Below are positions 48,611 to 60,633 of a stretch of DNA of 64,000 nucleotides, one piece after another. The position numbers were made by a program, and so were the translations under genes. The DNA lies in assembly GCA_037974665.1 (NCBI GenBank), contig CM075766.1, forward strand, positions 47,977,569-48,041,568. Reading direction: 5' to 3'. The notes beneath the pieces were generated by a model. The model had not been told where the DNA came from. It ran no database searches and saw only the letters and a list, made by a program, of their open reading frames with translations. The DNA comes from Ehretia macrophylla. Its lineage: Eukaryota; Streptophyta; Magnoliopsida; Boraginales; Ehretiaceae. How positions within the stretch are numbered: the stretch's first letter is position 1; every line of letters begins with the position of its first letter.

Positions 48611-51600
48611 TGATTTGTAAGGAGTTATGCGGTGCACAGCATACCGTTGGAAAGCTCTCCGAGAGCTCTACTTTGTGGGGAGCAAGCCTGCTCGGCTGCG
48701 CTATTTTCGTATCCCAAAATTGAACGTTTTCATCAGTTTCAGGATACTTTTCTATTATTGTGATGTTTTTCCATCCTTGATCGTACGTCATAAGCCGCGA
48801 AAAGGACGACAACCTAATCCATCACATTTCTATTATTGAATCTCACGGCACCTTAGGCTAGACAATTTCGCTTCACGTAGAGGCTGGGCCCGCAAACCGA
48901 GGGAGTGTGGCTTGGGAGCAGGTTTTCGTCACTCCGGTGCCCATAACTTTTGATCCGTAAGGAGTTATGGGGAGCACAGCATAATGTTGGAAAGCTCTCC
49001 GAGAGCTCTACGATGGGGGTAGCAAGCCTGTTCGGCTGCGCCTATTTTCAGAGCCCAAAATTGAACATTTTCATTTGTTTCGGGACACTTTTTTTTTTTT
49101 GCGCTATTTTTTCATCCCGGATCGTACGTCGTGAGCCGCAAAAAGGATGACAACCTAATCCATCACGTTTCTATTATCGAATCCCATGGCACCTTGGGCA
49201 AGACAACTTCGCTTCACGTAGAGGCTCGGCCCGCAAACCGAGTGCGTGAGGCATAAGACCAAGTCTCCGTTGCTCCGGTGCCCATAACTTTTGATCCGTA
49301 AGGAGCTACGCAGTGCACAACATACTGTTGAAAAGCTCTCCGAGAGCTCTACGACGGGGGTAACAAGCCTGCATGACTGCGCCTGTTTTTGAATCCCAAA
49401 ATTGAATATTTTCATCAGTTTTGGCACACTTTTCTTCTTTTGCGCTGTTTTTACTTCCCGAATTGTACGTTGTGAGCAGCAAAAAGAAAGACAACCTAAT
49501 CCATCACATTTTTGTTATCAAATTCTCGGGCGCCTTGGGCAAGACAACTTCACTTAACGTAGAGGCTGGGCCCGCAAATTGAGGGCGTGGGGCTTCGGGC
49601 CAGGTCTCCGTCACTCCAGTGCCCATAACTTTTGATTCGTAAGGAGTTACGCAGAGCACAGAATACCGTTGGAAAGCTCTCCGAGAGCTCTACGATGGGG
49701 GCAGTAAGCCTGCTCAGCTGTGCCTGTTTTTGGATCCCAAAGTCGAATATTTTTATCAGTTTCGGGATACTTTTCTTCGTTTACAATGTTTTTCCGTCTC
49801 GAATTGTACGTCGTGAGCCGTGAAAAAGACGACAACCTAATAATCATATTTCTATTGTCGAATCCCACGGCACCTTGGGCAAGACAACTTCGCTTCACGT
49901 AGAGGCTGGGCCCGCAAACCGAGGGCGTGGGGCCGGAGACCAGGTCTCCGTCGCTCCGGTGCCCATAACTTTTGATCTGTAAGAAGTTACGCATAGCACA
50001 ACATACCGTTGGAAAGCTCACCAAGAACTCTACGATTGGGGCAGCGAGCCTGCTCGGTTTTGTCTGTTTTTGGGATCCCGAAATCGAAGTTTTATCAGTT
50101 TTGGGATACTTTTCTTCTTTTGCGCTGTTTTTACTTCCCTCATCGTACGTTGTGATCCTAGAAAAAGGAAGACCGCCTAATCAATCACATTTCTATTATC
50201 GAATTCCACAGCACATTGGGCAAGACACTTTCGCTTCACATAGAGGCTGGGCCCGCAAACTCAGGGCGTGGGGCTTAGAACCAAGTCTCCGTCGCTCCGG
50301 TGCCCATAACTTTTGATCCGTAAGAAGTTACGCGACACACAGCAGACCGTTGGAAAGCTCTCCGAGAGCTTTACGATAGGGGTAGCAAGCCTTCTTGGCT
50401 GCACTTGTTTTCGTATCCCAAAATTGAACATTTTCATCAGTTTCGGGACACCTTTCTTCTTTTGCGCGATTTTTCCATCCTGGATTGTACGTCGTTTGCC
50501 GCGAAAAGGACAACAACTTAATCCATCACATTTCTATCATCAAATCCCACGGCACCTTAGGCAAGACAACTTCGCTTCACTTAGAGGCTGGGCCCGCAAA
50601 TCGAGGATGTGGGACTTGGGACCAGGTCTCTGTCGCTCCGGTGCCCATAACTTTTGATTCATAAGGAGTTACGCAGAGCACATCATACTGTTGGAAAGCT
50701 CTCCAAGAGCTCTACGATGGGGCAGCAAGCCTGCTTGGTTTCGCCTATTTTTAGAGCCCGAAAGCGAACGTCTTTATCATTTTTGGGTCACTTTTCTTCT
50801 TTTGTGTTGTTTTTTCATCCCGAATTGTACGTCGTGAGCCGCGAAAAGGACGACAACCTAATCCATCACATTTCTTTTATAGAATCGCATGGCACCTTGG
50901 GCAAGATAACTTCGCTTCATGTAGAGGTTGGGCCTGCAAACTGAGGGCGTGGGGTTTTGGACCCAGTCTCCGTCGCTTCGGTGCCCATAACTTTTGATCC
51001 GTAAAGAGTTACACGGCGCACAGCATATAGTTGGAAAGCTCTCCGAGAGCTCTACAATAGGGGTATGGAGACTACTCGCTGCACCTTTTTTTGGAGCTGA
51101 AAATCAAATATTATCATAAGTTTCGGGACACTTTTCTTCTTTTGTGCTGTTTTTACTTCCCGGATCGTACGTCGTGAGCCTTGAAAAGGAGGACAACCTA
51201 ATCCATCACATTTCTATTATCGAATTCCACGGCATTTTGGGCAAGACAATTTCACTTCACGTAGAGGCTGGTCCCGCAAACAGAGGGCGTGGTGCTAGGA
51301 CCAAGTCTCCGTCGCTCCAGTGCCCATAACTTTTGATCTGTAACGAGTTACGCGGCGCACAACATACCGTTGGAAAGCTCTTCGAGAGCTCTACGACGGG
51401 AGAAACAAGCCTAGTCGGCTGCTCCTGTTTTTGAAGCCCAAAATTGAATGTTTTCATCTATTTCGGGACACTTTTTTTCTTTTGCGCTGTTTTTATTTCC
51501 CGGATCGTAGGTCGTGAGCCAAGAAAAGGAAGACAACCTTATCCATCACATTTCTATTATCAAATTCCACGGTACCTTGGGTAAGACACATTCGCTTCAC

Positions 51601-54600
51601 GTAGAGGCTGGGCCCGCAAACCGAGGGCATGAGGCTTAGGACCAGGTCTCCATCGCTCTGGTGCCCATACCATTTGATCCATAATGAGTTACGTGGCGCA
51701 CAGCATACCGTTGGAAAGCTAACCGAGAGCTTTACATTGGGGGCAGCAAACTTACATTGCTGCGCCTGTTTTCGTAGCCCAAAATCGAAAGTTTTCATCA
51801 ATTTCGGGATACTTTTCTTCTTTTGCGCTGTTTTCCCATCCCGGATCGTACGCCGTGTGCCGCGAAAAGGACGACAACTTAATCTATCACATTTCTATTA
51901 TCGAATTCCACGGTACCTTGGGTAAGACAACTTCGCTTCAAGTAGAGGCTAGGCCTGCAAACCGAGGGCGTGGGGCTTGGGACCAGGTTTCTGTTGCTCC
52001 GGTGCCCATTACTTTGGATCCGTAAGGATTTACATAGAGCACAGCATACCGTTGGAAAGCTCTCCGAGAGCTCTACTTTGGGGCAGCAAGCCTGCTCGGC
52101 TGTGCCAATTTTCAGAGCCCAAAATCGAATGGTTTCATCAGTTTTGTTACACTTTTCTTCTTTTGCGCTGTTTTTCAGTCCCGGATCGTACGTCGTGAGC
52201 CGCGAAAAGGACGACAACCTAATCCATCATATTTCTATTATCGAATCCCATGACACCTTGGGCAAGACAACTTCGCTTCACCTAGAGGCTTGGCCCGCAA
52301 ACCAAGGGCGTGGGGCTTGGGACAAGGTCTCTGTCACTCCGGTACCCATAACTTTTGATCCGTAAGGAGTTACGCAGAGCACAACATACCGTTGAAAAGC
52401 TCTCCGAGAGCTCTACGATGGGGGCAGTAAGCCTGCTAGGTTTCGCCTATTTTTGGAGCTTGAAAGTGAACATTTTTATCATTTTCAAGATACTTTCCTT
52501 CTTCTGCACTGTTTTTCCGTCCCGGATCGTACGTCATGAGCCGTAAAAAGGACGACAACCTAATCCATCAAATTTTTTTTATGGAATCCCACGGCACTTT
52601 GGGCAAGACAACTTCGCTTCATGTAGAGTTTGGGCCAGCAAACTGAGGGCGTGGGATTTGGGACCCGGTCTCTGTCGCTCTTGTGCCCATAACTTTTGAT
52701 CCGTAAGGTGTTACGCGGCGCACAGCAAACCGTTGGAAAGCTCTCCGAGAGCTCTACGATGTGGGCATAGAGCCTACTCACTGCGCCTTTTTTTGGAGCC
52801 CAAAATCAAACATTTTTTTCAGTTTCAAGACAATTTTCTTCTTTTACGCTATTTTTACTTCCCGGATTGTACGTCGTGAGCCTAGAAAAGGTGGGCAACC
52901 TAATCCATCACATTTCTATTATCGAATTCTACGGTACCTTGGGCAAGACAACTTTGTTTCACGTAGAAGATGGGCCCGCAAAACGAGGGCGTGGGGATTT
53001 GGACCAGGTCTCTGTTGCTCCAGTGCCCATAACTTTTGATCCGTAAGGAGTTACGCCGCGCACAGCATACCGTTGGAAAGCACTCCGAGAGCTCTATGAC
53101 GAGGGAAACATGCCTGCTCGGCTGCTCCTGTTTTTGAAGCCCAAAATCGAACATTTTCATCAGTTTCGGGATACTTTTTTTCTTTTGCGCTATTTTTACT
53201 TCTCGGATCGTAGGTCGTCAGCCTAGAAAAGAAAGACAACCTTATCCATCACATTTCTATTAACAAATTCCACGGCACCTTGGGCAAGGCAACTTCGCTT
53301 CACGTAGAGGCTGGGCTCGCAAACCGAGGGCGTGTGGCTTAGGACCAGGTCTCTGTTGCTCCGGTACCCATAACTTTCGATCCGTAAGGAGTTACGCGGC
53401 ACACAGCATACCGTTGGAAAGCTCTTCGAGAGCTCTACGATGTGGGCAGCAAACTTGATCGGATGTGTCTATTTTTGTAGCCCAAAATCAAACGTTTTAA
53501 TCAATTTCGGGATACTTTCTTCTTTTGCCCTGTTTTTCCATCCCAAATTGTACGTCGTGTGCCGCGAAAAGGACGACAATCTAATCCATCACATTTTTTT
53601 TATCGAATCCCACGGTACCTTGGGCAAGACAACTTCGCTTCACGTAGGGGCTTGGCCCGCAAACTGAGGGCGTGGGGCTTGAGACCGGGTTTCTATCGCT
53701 CAGGTACCTATAACTTTTGATCTGTAAGGAGTTACGAGGAGCATAGCATATCGTTGGAAAGCTCTCCGAGAGCTCTACGATGGTGTAGCAAGCCTGCTCG
53801 GCTGCACCTATTTTCAGTGCCCAAAATTGAACATTTTTATCAATTTTTGGACACTTTTCTTCTTTTTGATGTTTTTCCATCGCAGATCGTACGTCGTGAG
53901 CCGCAAAAAGGACGACAAGCTAATCCATCACATTTCTATTATCGAATCCCATGGCACTTTGGGCAAGACAACTTAGCTTCAGATAGAGGCTGAGCCCGCA
54001 AACCGAGGGCGTAGGGCTTGGGACCAGGTCTCCGTTGCTCCCGTACCCATAACTTTTGATCCGTAAGGTGTTACGTGGCGCATAGCATATCATTGGAAAG
54101 CACTCCGAGAGCTCTACGATGGGGGCAGCAAGCCTGCTCGGCTGCACCTATTTTTGAAGCCAAAAATCGAACATTTTCATCAATTTTGGAAATCTTTTCT
54201 TCTTTTGCGCTATTTTTACTTCCAGGATCGTACGTCGTGAGCCTAGAAAAGGAAGACAACCTAATCCATCACATTTCTATTATCGAATTCCACGGCAATG
54301 TGGACAAGACAACTTCGCTTCACCTAGAGGCTGGCCCCGCAAACCGAGGGCGTAGGGCTTGGGACCAGGTCTCCGTCGCTACGGTGCCTATAACTTTTGA
54401 TCCGTAAGGAGTTACAGGGAGCAAAACATACTGTTGGAAAGCTCTCCGAGAGCTCTACGATGGGGGCAGCAAGCCTGCTCGGCTGCACCTATTTTCAGAG
54501 CCAAAAATTGAACATTTTCATCAGTTTTGTGACACTTTTCTTCTTTTGCGCTGTTTTTTCGTCCCGTATTATACGTCGTGAGTCACGAAAAGGATGATAG

Positions 54601-55079
54601 CCTAATCCCTCACATTTCAATTATCAAATCTCATGGCACATTGGGCAAGACAACTTCACTTTATGTAGAGGCTGGGCCCGCAAACCGAGGGCGTGGGGGT
54701 TAGGACCAGGTCTTTGTCGTTCCGGTGCCCATAACTTTTGATCCGTAAGGAGTTACGTGGCGCACAACATACCGTTGGAAAGCACTTCGTGAGCTCCACG
54801 ACATGGGCAGCAAGCCTGCTCGGCTACGCCTGTTTTTGAAGCCTAAAATTGAACGTTTTCATCCATTTCAGGATATTTTTCTTCTTTTGCGCTGTTTTTA
54901 TTTCCCGGATCGTATGTAGTGAGCCTAGAAAAGGAAGACAACCTAATCCATCACATTTCTATTATCGAATCCCATGGCACTTTGGGCAAAAAAAATTCGT
55001 TTCACGTAGAGGCTGGGCCTGCAAACCGAGGGCGTAAGGCTTGGGGCCAGGTCTCCGTCGCTCTCGTGCCCATAACTTT

Positions 55080-55458
55080 TGATCCGTAAGGAGTTACGTG
55101 GCGCACAGCATACCGTTGGAAAGCACTCCGAGAGCTCTACGACGGGGGCAGCAAGCCTGCTCGGCTGCGCCTATTTTTGAAGTCCAAAATAAAACATTTT
55201 CATCAGTTTTGGGGTACTTTTCTTCTTTTACGCTGTTTTTACTTCCAGGATTGTACGTCGTGAGCCTAGAAAAGGAAAAGAACCTAATCCATCACATTTC
55301 TATTATCGAATTCCATGGCACCGAATCCATCATATTTCTATTATCGAATTCCACGGCACCGTGGGCAAGACAACATCGCTTCACCTAGAGGCTGGCCCCG
55401 CAAACCGAGGGCGTGGAGCTTGAGACCAGGTCTCCGCCGCTCCGGTGCCCATAACTTT
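55080..55458 (+). repeat. Lengthened satellite monomer (379 bp)
   Basis: A 38-base piece from GAATCCATCA to GGCACC is present twice in direct tandem near 55284-55360. The second copy differs at a few bases, so the duplication is not brand new or arose from unequal templates. Confidence 0.82.
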
Positions 55459-57856
55459 TGATCCGTAAGGAGTTACGCAGAGCACAACATACCGTTGAAA
55501 GCTCTCCAAGAGCTCTACGATGGAGGCAGCAAGCTTGCTCGGTTTCGCCTATTTTCGGAGCCCGAAATCGAACATTTTTAATAGTTTCAGGACACTTTTC
55601 TTCTTTTGCGCTGTTTTTCCATCCCGGATTGTACGTCGTGAGCCGACTAAAGGATGACAACCAAATCCATCACATTTCAATTATCGAATCCCACGGCACC
55701 TTGGGCAAGTCAACTTCGATTCATGTAAAGGTTGGGCCCGTAAACTAAGGGCGTAGGGCTTAGGACCAGGTCTCCGTTGCTCCGGTGCCCATAACTTTTG
55801 ATCCGTAAGGAGTTACGCGGCGCACATCATACCTTTGGAAAGCTCTCCGAGAGCTTTATGATGGGGGTAGCCAGCCTGCTTGGCTGCACCTGTTTTCGTA
55901 GCCCAAAATTGAACATTTTCATCAGTTTCGGGATACTTTTCTTCTTTTGTGCTGTTTTTCCATCCCGGATCGTACGTCGTGAGCCGTGAAAAGGACAACA
56001 ACCTTATCCATCACATTTCTATTATCGAATCCCATGACACCTTGGGCAAGACAACTTCGCTTCACTAAGAGGCTAGGCCCGCAAACCGAGGGCGTAGGGC
56101 TTGGGACCAGGTCTCTGTCACTCCGGTGCCCATAACTTTTGATCCGTAAGGAGTTACGCAGAGCACAACATAACGTTGGAAAGCTCTCCGAGAGCTCTAC
56201 GATGGGGCAGCAAGCCTGCTCAGCTGCTCGTATTTTCATAGCCCAAAATCGAACATTTTCATCAGTTTTGGGACACTTTTCTTCTTTTGTGCTGTTTTTC
56301 CATCCTGGATCGTATGTCGTGAGCTGCAAAAAGGACGATAACCTAATCCATCAAATTTCTATTATCGAATCCCACGACACCTTGGGCAAGACAACTTCGT
56401 TTCACGAAGAGGCTGGGCCCGCAAACAGAGGGCATGGGGCTTGGGACCAGGTCTCTGTCGCTCCGGTGCCCATGACTTTTGATTCGTATGGAGTTATGCG
56501 GCACACATCATACCGTTGGAAAGCTCTCCCACAGCTCTACGACGGGGGTAGCAAGCCTGCTCAGCTGCGCCTATTTTTGAAGCCCAAAATTGAATGTTTT
56601 CATTAATTTTGGGACACTTTTATTCTTTTGCGCTATTTTTACTTCCTATATCGTACGTCGTGAGCCAAGAAAAGAAAGACAACCTAATCCATCACATTTC
56701 TATTTTCGAATTCCACGGCACCTTGGGCAAGACGCTTTCACTTCACGTAGAGGCTGGGCCTGCAAACCGAGGGCGTGGGGCTTAGGACCAGGTCTCTGTC
56801 GCTCTGGTGCCCATAACTTTTGAATCGTAAGGAGTTATGTGGCGCACAGCATACCGTTGGAAAGCTCTCCGAGAGCTCTACGATGGAAGCAGCAAGTCTG
56901 CTCGGCTGCGCCTATTTTCGGAGCCCAAAATCGAATGTTTTCACCAGTTTTTGACAAACTTTTATACTATTGTGATTTTTTTCCTTCCCGGATCGTACGT
57001 CATGAGCCGCGAAAAGGACGACATCCTAATCTATCACATTTCTATTATCGAATCTCATCGTACCTTGGGCAAGACAACTTCGCATCACGTAGAGGCTGGG
57101 CCCGCAAACCGAGGGCATGTGGCTTGGGACCAGGTCTCCGTTGCTTCGGTGCCCATAACTTTTGATTCGTAAGGAGTTACGCGGTGCATAGCATACCGTT
57201 GGAAAGCTCTCCGAGAGCTCTACGATGGGGGCAGCAATCCTGCTCGACTGCTCCTATTTTTGTACCCCAAAATCGAACGTTTTCATTAGTTTCGGGACAC
57301 TTTTCTTCTTTTGTGCTGTTTTTCCATCTCGGATCGTACGTCGTGAGCCGTGAAAAGGACGACAACCTAATCCATCACATTTCTATTATCGAATCCCATG
57401 GTACCTTGGGCAAGACAACTTTGCTTCACGAAGAGGCTGGGCCCGTAAACCGAGGGCATGGGTCTTGGGGCTAGGTCTCCGTCGCTCTGGTGCCCATAAC
57501 TTTTGATTCGTAAGGAGTTACGCGGCGCATAGCATACCATTGGAAAGCTCTCCGAGATCTCTACGATAAGGGTAGCAAGCCTGCTAGGCTGCGCCTATTT
57601 TTGAAGCCCAAAATCAAATGTTTTCATTAGTTTTGGGACACTTTTATTCTTTTGTGCGATTTTTACTTTCTGGATCGTACGTCGTGAGCCTTGAAAAGGA
57701 AGACAACCTTATCCATCACATTTCTATTATCGAATTCCACGGCACCTTGGGCAAGACACTTTCGCTTCATGTAGAGGTTGGGCCCGCAAACCTAGGGCGT
57801 GGGGCTTGGGATCAGGTCTCCGTCGCTCCGGTGCCCATAACTTTTGATCCGTAAGG

Positions 57857-57861
57857 AGTTA
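57857..57861 (+). repeat. Presumed left target-site duplication AGTTA
   Basis: Last five satellite bases before the LTR. The partner lies beyond the window. Confidence 0.5.
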
Positions 57862-60633
57862 TATCACGCCCCAACCCAACCTATAAAGGTTAGACTAGGG
57901 TGTGATCTGAACATTCCAGTCTATCTCATACTTAACTGTTCATGATAATTTAATATTTAACGTTTTAGCCTAAACTCCAAAATTTTTGGAAAACCGGCAG
58001 CTTAACGGCTGTAATTAGGCTCTTTGGTTTGACCTAATTCTCTAAACGCTTCAAAATTTACAATCTCAACTTCATTTCCAACTAAGATTACTATTTATCA
58101 TCAATTGAAACGCCTACCAATTATCTTGAAGTCTCGTTTTATTAATAACCTAGCATGATGTTATATCTCGGTGGTTTGTTAATCCTCGTTACGAAAGTAC
58201 CTGTTGATCTTAGCTTAATAGTGAGTACCTACTTAAGATTGGATAGGTTCATTTTACTTAATTCTTACCTGATACTTCATAATCCCATAATAGGTACTAG
58301 CTAATGACGATAGCGAAACGAACATAGTAGTGTCTGTCTAGTTATTATCAGTATAAACCAAAATTAGACCCCAAATTACAACGGGGGTCTTTTACATCAC
58401 AACATTAAGCAACATGAAAAGAAATAGTCTTCAAGTAGCATAGTGTTCACAAATAGCCATAATCACGCAAAGCACATAGGACAGGCAATCACTCCAAGGA
58501 ATCATTGTTAGGCACGTCATCCTCGGGTACCTGTTCTTGATCTTCTTCACCTGAGATGATAAAAGAGGATGAGTCCTTATGAACTCAGCGAGGGGGAAAC
58601 GAGAAATAGGTTTTGAAACTCATTTTCCGGTTCAACTTATGAAAACCCTTTTGCAAGCATGAATGTAACACAATTAAGTACATAACAATAATATAAAGTA
58701 AAGGAATACAATTACCCGTCTTTCCTCCCCGAGGTCCTCTAGGAACCAAGAGAGAGTACTTATACACATAGTGAAAAGGATACGGTGAGCTTTTGCTCTT
58801 AGTTCATTTCCAGTATCAGTTGTTACGGCCGACTTCAAATCATCCCCTTATCACGCCAAATGGGTGTACTCCGGATGTACCCCGAAATCCTACGACCCAA
58901 CTCTCTGAGGAAGTCTAACCCCCAAGCGAGAGAAGGAATTGGACAATGGTAGTCACAGTTGCACCGGCAAGCCCGATGTCGCCCGGTGTGCGTGAACGCT
59001 ACCACGCCAGAATGAAAGGTTGCAACCTTGTATGCAATGCACATTCATGACATTTAATATATCACATTAGGAGGACAACAAAGTAGGTTGCCTCCGGACA
59101 ATCATAAGATTACACATTGACAAGTAAACAAGCAAGGCACGATAAGACAAGTAATTTCACTTGAAAGGCATATGGAGTTATATGAACATTAAACGGGCAG
59201 CCATGTAATGCATGTAAATCAAGCCATATAACTCATTTCGAAGTCCACGTAATCAAATAATAAGATTATTCAACATGCAACAACATCTACGTGGGCTCGG
59301 ATGCAAGAAAGACCTATTTGTCAACATGCAATGATCAAAATCACATTTAGGGCTATAAGGGTAACTACGGGCAGCCTACTAAACATATAATTAAACACGA
59401 TATTCATAGGATCAATACTTAGTGAATTTACCTAGTCACTAGGGTTTCCATTTTGTGCTTACCCGTGCGATTAAGCCCCAAGTCAACTCAAAATCAATCT
59501 TAAGCCATGCATCGATTAGTTCAATCATCCTCAAGTATTCAAAACAGTCCACACAACATCCCAATGCCACAATCCCAAGCATTTAATTCAATAAGAGGAG
59601 TTACAACAATTCTCTAAGCACATCACTAAGTGAAACCCTCACTGCAATGGGCTGTTTTCTCACAATCATTAAGACAAGCAAAAAATCTCTAATTCCAGTG
59701 AACAAGATGTCAAATTAAACTTTAAGAAGTGAAATAAATTCAGAAACAAACCTCACATAATTTGGAGTTCGGGTTCACTAGTTATAGCCAATACAGTGGG
59801 ATTGCACAAAATTGTCCAGATTTGCACACATTTCAATACTTGTCATTTTTTAGGTCCTTAGGGTCAGATTTAGCCTTAGTCCATTTCTGAAAAAAATGTC
59901 CAAAACTGAAAGATATAGCAGCACACCAAATTTCATGCATTTTTGATATCATTTACTAAGTAAAAACTGGTTCGTTCTACAAGGTCAGTGAATCTGCCAA
60001 AACCTGCTTCATTTTTCCAGATTTTCCAAATTTGGACACATTTTAATTATTTGCCATTTTGAGGACCTTAGAGTCAAAATTAGCTTTGGACTATTTCTGG
60101 GAAAAATGTTCATAACTGGCAAAAATAGTTATCTACCAATTTTCACGCATTTTCAACATCATTTGCCTAGCGAAAAGTATCTCGCACCAACAAGACAGAA
60201 AGCTGTCACAAACCCGATTTCATCTATCATCACCTTCTAGCCAAAATCTTGCCATGCAAGGATATAAAAGCTTATGAACACACATATATCTCAAGTACAG
60301 AAGCAAGGACAAACATTTAAGAGCATGCATGTGGTTTTTTGAAGGATTTTCAAGAAGTTTTAGCCCTCACCTTAGCAAAACAACAAGAAGATGCACAAGA
60401 GTCTTGGTGAAGCACAAAGTTGATCTTCTTCCTTGCTTAGCCGAGAACCACTCGAATTTTCTCTATTTTTCCTAGCTTAGTGACAAAGTTCTTAGTAGGT
60501 GCATGTGGTTAGAGCAAGAAGAAAAGAAATGGAAGCTAGCGAACTCACTTAGGCCGAAATGGTTGTTCAAAAAGCTTGCATGTGTGATTCTTGCAACATA
60601 GCTTGCTTAGTCGAGCTTCTTAGCTACTTGCTT
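57862..60633 (-). mobile_element. LTR of the Tekay-like family, antisense, interrupted
   Basis: Begins TATCACGCCCCAACCC, the family terminus with TG changed to TA, and follows the antisense LTRs at 3719 and 31698 for 2772 bp. At 60634 a LARD-family LTR interrupts it at a point equivalent to about 6467 in the 3719 copy, so some 0.8 kb should continue beyond the younger insertions, outside the window. Whether it is a solo LTR or one end of a full element cannot be seen. It contains the fourth copy of the 69-codon frame (58835-59044). Confidence 0.9.

Larger units (their letters stand above)
35266..57861 (+). repeat. 341-bp satellite array, segment C (about 66 monomers)
   Basis: Continues segment B in orientation and phase. 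Two broad types intermingle: one with TTTTTCCATCCCGG, GCCGCGAAAAGGACG and GAATCCCA, the other with TTTTTACTTCCCGG, GCCTAGAAAAGGAAG and GAATTCCA, often followed by AAGACACTTTCG. Rearranged units lie at 43954, 48139 and 55080. The array ends where an LTR was inserted at 57862, so its true right edge is not visible. No gene is present. Confidence 0.96.

Noticed and set aside
19814..57854. Dozens of 60-150-codon ORFs on both strands of the satellite, including a recurring frame of about 114 codons
   Set aside because: They follow the monomer: 341 is not a multiple of 3, so each frame shifts and ends at the next TTTTGA. Many start at TTG or GTG, two or more frames and the opposite strand are equally open, and many monomers break them. 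This is a stop-poor repeat, not a gene family.
12717..57861. CRISPR-like array of regular repeats
   Set aside because: The whole 341-bp unit is repeated without unique spacers, in plant-type DNA with LTR elements.
19746..57861. Satellite as a tandem gene or 5S/rRNA spacer array
   Set aside because: No rRNA or tRNA sequence or Pol III box pair recognised in the monomer, and no coding frame is maintained.
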